From: Oscillospiraceae bacterium
Lineage (GTDB): Bacteria > Bacillota > Clostridia > Saccharofermentanales > Saccharofermentanaceae
NCBI GenBank assembly: GCA_900176545.1
Contig: FWXP01000003.1
Span: forward strand, 62,001-126,000
Direction: 5' to 3'
Length of the DNA stretch: 64,000 nt
Positions 25,848 through 33,488 of this stretch are shown here, piece by piece. Each line of letters starts with the position of its first letter. The stretch's first letter is position 1. Under the pieces are notes generated by a model. That model had not been told where the DNA came from. It saw nothing but the letters and a program-made list of their open reading frames with translations, and did no database searches. Position numbers and translations under genes: made by a program.

Positions 25848-26378
25848 ATGAACAGGATAAAGAAAGCGATCTCAATAACAATGGCAGCTGCAATGCTCGT
25901 ATCAGTCGCAGGATGTCATAAGAAGATAGATAAGATCGATGAGGACGATGTCATATCGGCACTGGAAGATGTGCTCGATCTTGAAGAAGCAGACGACAGT
26001 GATAATGAGACAGATTATTACAATGTAGTGGATAACTATCCCGGACGTGAGATCTCCATTCGAGGATATGTTGATAAGGACGACGATCACGATGAGAATA
26101 TAGTGATCACGTATATCGTTTACGAAGATGAGGATGAGTCCATAGAGCATTTCGAATACTGCTACGATGCAGTAACCCATAATGCACTCTACAAAAAAGA
26201 CGATTACAGTGCGTACTACGAGGAAGGCGAATGGGGTTATGCCATCGTGGAAGTCGGCGAGTACTATACGGCAGTTTACTTTGTCGATGACACGGTACTC
26301 GAGGTGAGTGCCCGTTCTGAAGATGATATAGCATCAGCCAAGGAGTTTATCAGAGAACTCGGATTGCCGCTTAAGTGA
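25848..26378 (+). CDS. Small acidic lipoprotein, family copy 2
   Basis: A 176-residue lipoprotein, lipobox VAGC at about 22, then HKKIDKIDEDDVISALEDVL, an Asp/Glu-rich linker, a domain with 'YIVYEDEDESIEHFEY' and 'EWGYAIVEVGEYYTAVYFVD', and the family ending LGLPLK. It is closely similar to the next gene (tandem duplication) and more distantly to that at 11679. The ATG at 25848 follows AGAGAGG; an earlier in-frame ATG overlapping the previous gene lacks a signal peptide. Function unknown. Confidence 0.78.
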   Translation: MNRIKKAISITMAAAMLVSVAGCHKKIDKIDEDDVISALEDVLDLEEADDSDNETDYYNVVDNYPGREISIRGYVDKDDDHDENIVITYIVYEDEDESIEHFEYCYDAVTHNALYKKDDYSAYYEEGEWGYAIVEVGEYYTAVYFVDDTVLEVSARSEDDIASAKEFIRELGLPLK

Positions 26379-26435
26379 CATTATCGCTAAGCGGGCAAAG
26401 AAGCATAAGGCTAAATGCTTCATGAGGAATAAGAT

Positions 26436-26966
26436 ATGATCATGAACAAGATTAAAAGAGCGATCGCACTGACTATGGCAGCAGTGATGCTCATGTCGAT
26501 CACAGGTTGTCACAAAAAGATCGAGAAGATCGATGAAGAAGATGTCATAGCCGCACTCGAGGATGTGCTGGGTCTTGAAGAAGGAGAAGACAGCGACGAT
26601 GAGACGGAGCATTATACCGTAGTGCGCAACTCTACCGGACGCGACTGCTCCATTGTGGTCAATGTGGATAGAGAAGATGGAAGCTATGATATCTCATATA
26701 TCATCTATGAAGATGAAGATTTTGCTCAAAGACATTTCGAATACTACTATGAATATTATACCGATCCTGCTATCTACAGAGAGTTTGACTACCTCATAGA
26801 CTACAAGGATGGCGAATGGGGATATATCGTTAAAGATCTCGATGGGGTTTTACTGGCGGTTTACTATGTCGACGACATGATGATCACGGTGGATTCTCGT
26901 TCGGAAAACAATAATGAGAAAGTCAAGGTGTTTCTAAGCGAGCTCGGTCTGCCTCTTCTCGAGTAA
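26436..26966 (+). CDS. Small acidic lipoprotein, family copy 3
   Basis: A 176-residue lipoprotein with lipobox ITGC, HKKIEKIDEEDVIAALEDVL, and the same core (YIIYEDEDFAQRHFEYYY, 'GEWGYIVKDLDGVLLAVYYVDD') and LGLP ending as copy 2. Start at 26436 is favoured because GAGGAA lies 6 bases upstream; ATG at 26442 is possible. A terminator follows. The three copies in this window form one family whose role is not known. Confidence 0.78.
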   Translation: MIMNKIKRAIALTMAAVMLMSITGCHKKIEKIDEEDVIAALEDVLGLEEGEDSDDETEHYTVVRNSTGRDCSIVVNVDREDGSYDISYIIYEDEDFAQRHFEYYYEYYTDPAIYREFDYLIDYKDGEWGYIVKDLDGVLLAVYYVDDMMITVDSRSENNNEKVKVFLSELGLPLLE

Positions 26967-26987
26967 TAAAGTCTATACGGATGTCTT

Positions 26988-27017
26988 GAAGGATACTCTT
27001 GCGGGTATCCTTCTTTT
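26988..27017 (+). terminator. Terminator after the lipoprotein pair
   Basis: GAAGGATAC and GTATCCTTC (perfect 9-bp stem, 8-nt loop) followed by TTTTGTT. Confidence 0.88.
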
Positions 27018-27067
27018 GTTCTCCCGACTTCTGTATAATGTTCATGGAATCAGAGGAGGACAGATAT

Positions 27068-27631
27068 ATGTCAGTGATAGAAGAGAAGAAAGAACAGTAC
27101 ATCGATCCCGCTTGGGGGTATAAGAGCGGAGGTTATCCGATATTTGTGGCGGTATTAGGTATCGCCTGTATCTTCGCGATAGTAGTTAAGCTGTATCCCA
27201 TGGCTGTAGTATGGGCGGTGCTCTTTATATTGGCTTTGCTCTCCACCTTAAAGGCGAGGAAGATCAAGAAAGAAGTTATGACCTTCAGGGATGAGATGCT
27301 CACCATGCCGTGCGTTAAGGGCAAGGTTACGAATATAGAGGAGAGGCCCTTTGTATTCGGGATGGAATTGTCTCCCGACAAGATGAAGTTCTTCGGCCCC
27401 AAGACACGTGCCTACAGGGTATATGTATCCTACGAGGATCCTGCTACCGGCATGACAAAAGAAGTGATGTCGCAGCTCTACGATCAGCACAGGCTCTATA
27501 CCTACGACATGAAGTGCGAGGCAAGGACGGTCGCAGAGAGGCGCAAGGCGATATTCGATGAGAACGCTGACGTCTATGTCTCTTCTGACGGAAGAGCGTC
27601 CGTGGAGCTTATAAGCAGCCCCTTAACATAG
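27068..27631 (+). CDS. Hypothetical two-helix membrane protein
   Basis: A 187-residue protein: a short soluble N-terminus, two closely spaced membrane helices (about 23-62), then a domain with 'MPCVKGKVTNIEERP', 'TRAYRVYVSYEDPATGM' and 'ENADVYVSSDGRASVELI'. The beta-rich C-terminal part resembles DUF3592-like domains in the preceding cluster, though weakly. The ATG at 27068 has GAGGAGG upstream; an in-frame upstream start does not. Function unknown. Confidence 0.65.
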   Translation: MSVIEEKKEQYIDPAWGYKSGGYPIFVAVLGIACIFAIVVKLYPMAVVWAVLFILALLSTLKARKIKKEVMTFRDEMLTMPCVKGKVTNIEERPFVFGMELSPDKMKFFGPKTRAYRVYVSYEDPATGMTKEVMSQLYDQHRLYTYDMKCEARTVAERRKAIFDENADVYVSSDGRASVELISSPLT

Positions 27632-27700
27632 GTCAATGTAATCCCCTCAGTCTTCTGATATCTTAAGGTCAGTAAGCAATATTCAAAGTGAGGTCAACTT

Positions 27701-28303
27701 ATGGACAGAGCGTATATCGTAGAACAGTTACAGCTCATAGTAGAGAAGTTCGGACTCGATATCAGCGAAGACGCCATAAGTGCGGCCGTGGGTTTCTCGG
27801 AATTCAAGGTATATTCCAAAGGGCAGCTCCTGGGAAAGATCGGAGAGGGATCCTCTGTTGCAGGCATCGTCATGAGCGGTGTGGTACGAAGCTTCTACGT
27901 GGACTCTGACGGCAACGACATTACGCAGTATTTCGCTTCTGAAGGCTCTATCTGCATAGACGAGGGCCTGATGGGATTTACCGAGCGCGTCGCCATGTGG
28001 GAGTCTCTGGAGGAATCTACCGTGATGCTCTTCAAGGCATCCGACATGAAGGATCTGATCTTTGGGGACGAACATCTGAAGACAGTATGGATAGCCCTTC
28101 TCGAAGAAGCTCTTCGCTACAAGATCTACAGGGAGAACGGCTTCCTCGTAGAGAATGCTACCGAGAGATACCTTGCATTTCGTAAGCGATCCCCTGAGCT
28201 CGCTTCCCGCATACCTCAGAGATATATTGCTACTTACCTCGGGATAAAGCCCGAATCCTTAAGCAGGATAAGAAGCGCACTGAAGGAAGAGGAGGAGCAG
28301 TAA
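27701..28303 (+). CDS. Crp/Fnr-family transcriptional regulator
   Basis: A 200-residue protein with a cyclic-nucleotide-binding-like beta barrel (about 25-120; 'FKVYSKGQLLGKIGEGSS', 'GIVMSGVVRSFYVDSDGNDI') and a C-terminal helix-turn-helix (RIPQRYIATYLGIKPESLSRI). The barrel lacks the canonical cAMP-binding arginine/serine pattern, so the effector is probably something else. It lies 1 bp upstream of an aldo/keto reductase gene and probably controls it. No Fe-S cysteine cluster is present, so it is not an FNR. Confidence 0.88.
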   Translation: MDRAYIVEQLQLIVEKFGLDISEDAISAAVGFSEFKVYSKGQLLGKIGEGSSVAGIVMSGVVRSFYVDSDGNDITQYFASEGSICIDEGLMGFTERVAMWESLEESTVMLFKASDMKDLIFGDEHLKTVWIALLEEALRYKIYRENGFLVENATERYLAFRKRSPELASRIPQRYIATYLGIKPESLSRIRSALKEEEEQ

Positions 28304-28304
28304 C

Positions 28305-29216
28305 ATGAAGGATGTCATGGTAGGTACATGGGCGTGGGGCAAAGGCGGCAACGGCTCAAGGATGGTATTCGGAACAAAGCAGGATGAGAACGTTCTTCGC
28401 GAGTCCTTCTCGAAATGCATCGAGCTCGGCTTTACGAAATGGGATACGGCAGCAGTCTACGGCATGGGTACCTGCGAGACATTCCTGGGGAGCCTCATTG
28501 GAGATGAGATCTATATCTCCACCAAGTTCGCCCCTCCCAAGAAGTATGTGGAGGGAGACCTTACAAAGTCCTTCGAGGACAGCATGCAAAGGCTCGGAAG
28601 AAAGAAGGCGGACCTCTACTGGATACATATGCCCAATAACCTTCTTCCTAACCTCAAGGAAGCCATCCCTCTTATTAAGGAAGGCAGGATAGGTTCCATC
28701 GGTATCTCCAACGTATCCACGGAACACATAAAGAGCGCTCAGGAACTCCTCTTCAAGGAAGGCCTTAAGCTTGGCGCCGTACAGAACCATTACAGCCTCT
28801 TAAGGCGCGATCAGAAAGTGATAATAGATTACTGCAACAGTCAGGGCATTACTTACTATGCATATATGGTCCTGGAGCAGGGCGCTCTTGCAGGCTACTA
28901 CAATGCAAAGAACCATTTCCCGACTGTCTCCATGCGTAACTTCATGTTCCCCGCAGGAAAGTTCAGGAAGATAGAAGGACTTCTTAGTGAGATGAAGAGG
29001 ATCGCCGATAAGTACGGAATAGACAGATCCCAGGTTCCGATCCTCTGGGCCATGGGCAACGGAGCAGTTCCGATAGTAGGCATCACGAAGCCTTCTCATG
29101 CTCAGAAACTCGCAGATGCCATGAGGGTGGATCTTACAAAGGAAGAGATTGATCTTCTTACAAAAGAAGCGGAGAAGACGGGTATCCGCCAGCAGGGTAT
29201 GTGGGAGCCGCAGTAA
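28305..29216 (+). CDS. Aldo/keto reductase
   Basis: A 303-residue (beta/alpha)8 oxidoreductase that reduces carbonyl compounds with NAD(P)H. Motifs: 'WDTAAVYGMG' (catalytic Asp and Tyr), 'DLYWIHMP' (catalytic His), 'GSIGISNVS', and a C-terminal 'PIVGITKPSHAQKL' that binds the cofactor phosphate. A GGAGGAG site lies within the end of the Crp-like gene. Substrate unknown. Confidence 0.9.
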   Translation: MKDVMVGTWAWGKGGNGSRMVFGTKQDENVLRESFSKCIELGFTKWDTAAVYGMGTCETFLGSLIGDEIYISTKFAPPKKYVEGDLTKSFEDSMQRLGRKKADLYWIHMPNNLLPNLKEAIPLIKEGRIGSIGISNVSTEHIKSAQELLFKEGLKLGAVQNHYSLLRRDQKVIIDYCNSQGITYYAYMVLEQGALAGYYNAKNHFPTVSMRNFMFPAGKFRKIEGLLSEMKRIADKYGIDRSQVPILWAMGNGAVPIVGITKPSHAQKLADAMRVDLTKEEIDLLTKEAEKTGIRQQGMWEPQ

Positions 29217-29270
29217 TATCCTAAGTCACCTCCCTTTATGGTATACTCTTCCGAGGAAGAGGTGATGAAT

Positions 29271-29864
29271 ATGGAAAAGTACGAAGAGAATGGCGACTCC
29301 ATCTGGAGAGAGCCGGATCCCGAAGAGAAAGAAGCAATAGGTATATGGGGCAGGTCAGCATACCGCGCCATGTTATGGAAACTGTGGGCTGTTGGCGGTT
29401 TCTGGGCGCTCTGTTCGCTGTTGCTCGGAATAGCCGCTGCCGGGAAGGATAGACATGGTGATACTCATCCGACGTCAGGTCTTATAATCGGACTTCTCAT
29501 ATTCGCTGTATATATCATCGGTGCCCTGATCGTCCGCAAAGGATACAGCAACTTGAAAAAGAGGATCCTTGACGGAGATTACAAAGTAACGGAAACAACT
29601 GTCAAGGACAAGCAGCTCATCTTCCGACGAAGACGTGCTCCGGCAGAATGCGTGACGGTAACTGCCGGCGACAGACAGGATACTTTCAGGATCCTGGATC
29701 CTGATGGAGATGATATATATGAGACTATCGGTCTTGGCGACAGGATGCTCCTTATATGTTATCCGGGTGACACCTACGGCTTCGCGGATAAGTTGGACCT
29801 TGTATATCTTCCTCCCTTTATCAAGAGGGCTAAGGAAGAGAAGGAGGAAGGTTCCGATGCTTGA
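29271..29864 (+). CDS. Hypothetical membrane protein, tandem pair member 1
   Basis: A 197-residue protein beginning with a soluble segment 'DSIWREPDPEEKEAIGIWGRS', two membrane helices (about 38-62 and 74-94) and a soluble C-terminal domain with 'YKVTETTVKDKQLIF' and 'ETIGLGDRMLLICYPGD'. It is paralogous to the next gene (both share the W-R-x-D/P ... R/S-W start, helix pair and LGxxMLLI motif). AGAGGTG lies 6 bases before the ATG chosen. A TATACT at 29242-29247 may be its -10 box. Function unknown. Confidence 0.68.
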   Translation: MEKYEENGDSIWREPDPEEKEAIGIWGRSAYRAMLWKLWAVGGFWALCSLLLGIAAAGKDRHGDTHPTSGLIIGLLIFAVYIIGALIVRKGYSNLKKRILDGDYKVTETTVKDKQLIFRRRRAPAECVTVTAGDRQDTFRILDPDGDDIYETIGLGDRMLLICYPGDTYGFADKLDLVYLPPFIKRAKEEKEEGSDA

Positions 29865-30495
29865 TATGGATCGCTATATGCCTGAAGATCCCGTATGGAG
29901 AAAAGCAGACTATAATGAGCAGCAATGCATCGTTCGCTGGGCGAAGAGTGAATATATCGGCAGGATCAAGGGGATATTCATCTTAGGTTCGATTATCGAT
30001 GTGTTCGCTGTCTTTGTTGCTATAGCTGCTGCAAATTGTGTGGTGGAAGGTGAGCCTCAGACCTTCGAGGGGATCTTGTTCGGTATCCTGAGCACCCTTC
30101 TTATTACTGGTATATGTGTCTATATCGGCAGACTGCACCGCAGTCGTCTCTCCGTCATTGAGAAGGGTGAGTTCACCGTAGCTGACGCTAAGCTTATCGA
30201 TAAGGAAAAGGTGAGGACCAGATACGAGAACGGCAACTATGTCACGGTAAGCTACGGTGAGGATAAGCGCTTTAAATGCACCTTGCTTGGCGATCCGTAC
30301 GCTGAGATATATGAGTCATTGACCCTCGGTGCGTCTATGCTCCTTATAAAGTATTCCGAAGATGTAGAAGGCTTCGGAGGATATGAGTTCGACTGTTTCT
30401 GTCCTGAAGCTTTTGAGAAGAACGAGATGGAAATCAAAAAGCGATACGAAGAACCCGAAGATGAAGATGAGGATGAATACTCCGACTATGAATGA
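29857..30495 (+). CDS. Hypothetical membrane protein, tandem pair member 2
   Basis: A 212-residue paralogue of the preceding product: 'DPVWRKADYNEQQCIVRWAKS', helices at about 37-60 and 74-92, then 'EFTVADAKLIDKEKVRT' and 'YESLTLGASMLLIKYSED', with an acidic C-terminal tail. The ATG at 29857 lies 5 bases after AAGGAGGAAGG and overlaps the upstream gene by 8 bp, so translation is probably coupled. Function unknown. Confidence 0.68.
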   Translation: MLDMDRYMPEDPVWRKADYNEQQCIVRWAKSEYIGRIKGIFILGSIIDVFAVFVAIAAANCVVEGEPQTFEGILFGILSTLLITGICVYIGRLHRSRLSVIEKGEFTVADAKLIDKEKVRTRYENGNYVTVSYGEDKRFKCTLLGDPYAEIYESLTLGASMLLIKYSEDVEGFGGYEFDCFCPEAFEKNEMEIKKRYEEPEDEDEDEYSDYE

Positions 30496-30576
30496 CGATA
30501 AGAAAGTAGCACTTCCCACCGGAATAGGCTTCGCACATTAGGTGAAGGTGACTTACTGCTCCTGATATATCTTTGA

Positions 30577-32847
30577 TCAGTCGAACCACTGCTTCTCGAA
30601 GTCTTCTACCGGTACGGGCTTGGAGAAATAATAACCCTGATAGAGCTTACATCCCATGTCGTAGAGCTTCTCGAACTGAGCTGCTGTCTCGACACCTTCC
30701 GTAAGAGTATCTATACCGAGGTCGTCTGACATTCTTATTATGTTCTTGATTATAAATCCTGCCTTTAAGTTACGCTCGGAATCACGAAGGAACTGCATAT
30801 CTATCTTAAGGACATCAACAGGCATATCCTTAAGGAGGTTAAGAGAAGAGAAGCCGCTTCCGAAGTCGTCCATCTCGATTATAAAGCCGTATCTGCGAAG
30901 ATCCTCGATCACTTTGAACCTTTCTTCGGCTTCATCCATCATGACGGTCTCGGTTATCTCGATCCTGAGCTGCTTAGGATCGATCTTGTATTCTTCCACA
31001 AGGTTCTTAAGCTCTTCTGCGACATCAAGGAAATAGAAATCCTTAGGGGATATGTTGACTGAGATGAACTGCTTAAAGCCGCGCTCCTGCCAGTCCTTTA
31101 ATATCTCACAGGCTGATCTCCACATATGCTTATCTACATCGACTATCTGTCCGCTTCTCTCGAATACGGGGATGAATTTGCCGGGAGGCATGAGTCCTTC
31201 TTCGGGGTGTATCCAACGAACTAATGCTTCGGCTCCCGCGAGAAGTCCCTTCTCATCTACTATAGGCTGAAGGAAAGGACGTATCTGCTTAGTAGCGATC
31301 GCATCCTGAAGCTGGTTGGAGATGAGCTGATCGTGAATGATCTCATTACGCATCTTATCGTCGTAGTATACAAGCTGCGTCTGATAGGGATCAGCTATCC
31401 TTGTAGTAGCAAGGCGGGCGCTGTCGAAGAACAGAGGAACGTCTATATCTTCGCCCTCGGCTATATCGTAGATGCCGTAATGGATAATGACCCTGTGCTC
31501 AAGATCCTTATCGCTTACCTTGAATGTGGATATCTTCTCTTCGACGGGCTTACCGAAGAAATCCTCTTTATCGATAAGGATACCGAATGAATCTTCGGAC
31601 AGCCTTCCTGCAAGGGACTTGCCGCGGGCGCCTTCCCTTATGAAGTCAGCTGTCTTGGAGACTGTAAAGTCTCCGAACCTTTTGCCGAATACATCGTTAA
31701 TGACCTTGTAGTTGGAGATCTCCATATATCCGATCATGTAGTCGGTCTTCTTGTCGTTCTTGAGCCTCTTTTCTATGCACTCGTAAAGATATTCCTTGGT
31801 ATACAGGTCGGTGAGGGAATCGTGGGTGGATCTGTAGATCTCGCGTTCCATCTCCCTCTGCTCTTCCGTGATGTCGCGGACACTTAAGTAAGAGCCTGTA
31901 TTCTTGCCGTATTCGTCGTTAACGGAACGCATCTCAAGGCGGGTATACTGAGTCTCGTCTCCCGTACCAAGAGTCAGCTTCTTGCTCCATCCGGTCTCGT
32001 TGAAATCGATGTCGCCGAAGAGGAATGTAAGATTATCCTTTACGGAATCGTAATCGTTACGAGCACCGCCCAGAAGCATTCTTCCCGGTTCGTTGGTCCA
32101 TACGCATTTACCTGTCTTATCAAAGAAGAACAGTGCATCGGGCATTTCTGAAGCCATACCTGACAGCATCTTGTCCAAAAGCTTCATGGGTCTGTAGTAA
32201 AGCGCGAAATAAAATACAAGGAGGCCGAATGCACCGAAGGCCATCATGGAGAAGTCGAGTTCAGCATTGGAAAAGATATCATATGTCTCCAGGATGCCTG
32301 AGATAAGCATCGCGAACAAAATTATCCAGTATTTCTCCGCATATATCTTTGGGGTCTTAATGCACTTATATACAAATATGATGATGACCGCCAGGAATAT
32401 TCCGTATACTACGAGCCTGTGAAGCGTCTGGCCGAAGTAGGGAACGAGCACATAATATTTGAATCCGTCAACCATCGTGGATCTGGCGGAGAACGTGAAT
32501 CTCGTAAAGGGATTAAGGGCATACTGTATGGCATCCAGGATAACGAGGATATAAGCCGCTTTTCTTATGAGTTTATTGGGCTTGAGCTCGCAGTAATAAT
32601 GCGAGAATGTCAGAATGGAATATATGGTAGTATCCATTCCGAGGAAATATATGTAGAAGCCTACCATGGCTACTGTGTAATTAGTTGTCAGCATCAGGAT
32701 GAGGTTGCCGGCGATGGGAGGGATGATGCCGCAGATCATGCAGGCTACGTACTTGCCGATAGCCTTCTTGGAGCGCATGGCTATTACCATGCAGACACTA
32801 AGTGCCACCAGGAAGATCAAAAAAATAATCGACAGGACTATCCTCAT
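30577..32847 (-). CDS. Membrane c-di-GMP phosphodiesterase (7TM-PAS-GGDEF*-EAL)
   Basis: A 756-residue protein: seven or so membrane helices (about 1-215), a PAS domain (about 225-335), a GGDEF domain whose signature is changed to SEDSF and which therefore should not make c-di-GMP, and an EAL domain with all usual catalytic motifs (EALVRW, NISPKDF, E in ITETV, DDFGSG, KID, EGVE, QGYYFSKP). The likely activity is hydrolysis of c-di-GMP, with the degenerate GGDEF perhaps as a GTP sensor. It is monocistronic on the minus strand. The membrane module suggests an external or membrane-derived signal. Confidence 0.92.
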   Translation of the reverse strand: MRIVLSIIFLIFLVALSVCMVIAMRSKKAIGKYVACMICGIIPPIAGNLILMLTTNYTVAMVGFYIYFLGMDTTIYSILTFSHYYCELKPNKLIRKAAYILVILDAIQYALNPFTRFTFSARSTMVDGFKYYVLVPYFGQTLHRLVVYGIFLAVIIIFVYKCIKTPKIYAEKYWIILFAMLISGILETYDIFSNAELDFSMMAFGAFGLLVFYFALYYRPMKLLDKMLSGMASEMPDALFFFDKTGKCVWTNEPGRMLLGGARNDYDSVKDNLTFLFGDIDFNETGWSKKLTLGTGDETQYTRLEMRSVNDEYGKNTGSYLSVRDITEEQREMEREIYRSTHDSLTDLYTKEYLYECIEKRLKNDKKTDYMIGYMEISNYKVINDVFGKRFGDFTVSKTADFIREGARGKSLAGRLSEDSFGILIDKEDFFGKPVEEKISTFKVSDKDLEHRVIIHYGIYDIAEGEDIDVPLFFDSARLATTRIADPYQTQLVYYDDKMRNEIIHDQLISNQLQDAIATKQIRPFLQPIVDEKGLLAGAEALVRWIHPEEGLMPPGKFIPVFERSGQIVDVDKHMWRSACEILKDWQERGFKQFISVNISPKDFYFLDVAEELKNLVEEYKIDPKQLRIEITETVMMDEAEERFKVIEDLRRYGFIIEMDDFGSGFSSLNLLKDMPVDVLKIDMQFLRDSERNLKAGFIIKNIIRMSDDLGIDTLTEGVETAAQFEKLYDMGCKLYQGYYFSKPVPVEDFEKQWFD

Positions 32848-33003
32848 AGATCACCGTTGTCTTTCCTAATGCATAGCAAGCCCGTTTGTATAAAGGTATC
32901 TTAACATCCTGTATGGTTATAGGAAACCCTTGTAACAATAACATAACAGTTAATTAACGTTTACTGCCATGTTATTCGGCATTGGATCGGGGTAAACCGA
33001 CAA

Positions 33004-33041
33004 TAAAAAGATCCTCTGCAGGTAATGGACTGCAAAGGACC
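33004..33041 (-). terminator. Terminator of the tRNA-Leu transcript
   Basis: Minus strand GGTCCTTTGCAG pairs with CTGCAGAGGATC (two G-U pairs) and ends in TTTTTATT, 5 bases after the tRNA CCA end. Confidence 0.88.
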
Positions 33042-33046
33042 TTATA

Positions 33047-33132
33047 TGGTGCGGATGACAGGACTTGAACCTGCACGCCGGAGGCACCAGAACCTAAATC
33101 TGGCATGTCTGCCAATTTCATCACATCCGCGA
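33047..33132 (-). tRNA. tRNA-Leu (anticodon UAG)
   Basis: The minus strand folds into an 86-nt class II tRNA: acceptor GCGGATG/CATCCGC, anticodon stem CCAGA/TCTGG with loop TTTAGGT (anticodon TAG), a long variable arm (GCCTCCGGC), T-loop GGTTCAAGTCC and an encoded CCA. It reads CUA/CUN leucine codons. A short minus-strand frame covering it is spurious. Confidence 0.97.
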
Positions 33133-33143
33133 GCAATAGGTAT

Positions 33144-33171
33144 TGTATCACATTTTGCTTCTTCGGCAATT
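33144..33171 (-). promoter_or_regulatory. Promoter of tRNA-Leu
   Basis: On the minus strand TTGCCG, a 16-bp spacer and TACAAT lie 12 bases upstream of the tRNA 5' end. Confidence 0.6.
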
Positions 33172-33268
33172 TGACTGTTCATATTTTGTTTATAAGGAGA
33201 TAACACAATTCATCTTTTGACAGGTTAGAATAAGACCATACAAAAGAACTACGAGAGGGGTGATACCA

Positions 33269-33331
33269 ATGGGAAGTGAAACACAATCTTCTATTAGCGA
33301 GTATTCCTCCGCTCGGAAGATCATTAGTTGA
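33269..33331 (+). CDS. Possible 20-residue small protein
   Basis: ATG GGA AGT ... AGT TGA encodes 20 residues, Ser-rich (starts MGSETQSS, ends RKIIS). AGAGGGG lies 8 bases upstream. It is inside the conserved element described as copy B and just ahead of its terminator, so it could be a leader peptide or a dual-function RNA product. No homologue was recognised, and chance occurrence is possible. Confidence 0.3.
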   Translation: MGSETQSSISEYSSARKIIS

Positions 33332-33348
33332 TTTGAGTTTGTTGTTAT

Positions 33349-33384
33349 AGAAGCGATCGCATACGATATGCGGTCGCTTCTTTT
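33349..33384 (+). terminator. Terminator of element copy B
   Basis: AGAAGCGATCGCATA and TATGCGGTCGCTTCT form a 15-bp stem with one G-T mismatch and a 3-nt loop, followed by TTTTGT. Confidence 0.88.
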
Positions 33385-33488
33385 GTATGTCCTCGTTTTT
33401 AAGATAACTGCAACATTAGTTCATTGATTAGTCGTATACATAGTGATAATCTCGAATATGTATAAATATAAGGAGAACATGAGGATAT

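Larger units (their letters stand above)
33183..33384 (+). ncRNA. Candidate small RNA element, copy B
   Basis: Shares with 2672-2802 an ATTTTGTTTA box, ACCATA 52 bases downstream followed by AAGAAC and ACGAG, and the tail TTGATTTGAGTTTGTT before a terminator. A TTGACA at 33217-33222 may be the -35 box, but the -10 region is poor. Unlike copy A it contains a 20-codon frame with a good ribosome site. It ends in a long hairpin (33349-33381). The rest of the 33133-33488 gap holds only a TATAAA-like box and the ribosome site of the next gene. Confidence 0.4.

Noticed and set aside
32972-33169. Minus-strand 65-codon frame
   Set aside because: It covers tRNA-Leu, its promoter and its terminator; tRNA sequence translated by chance.
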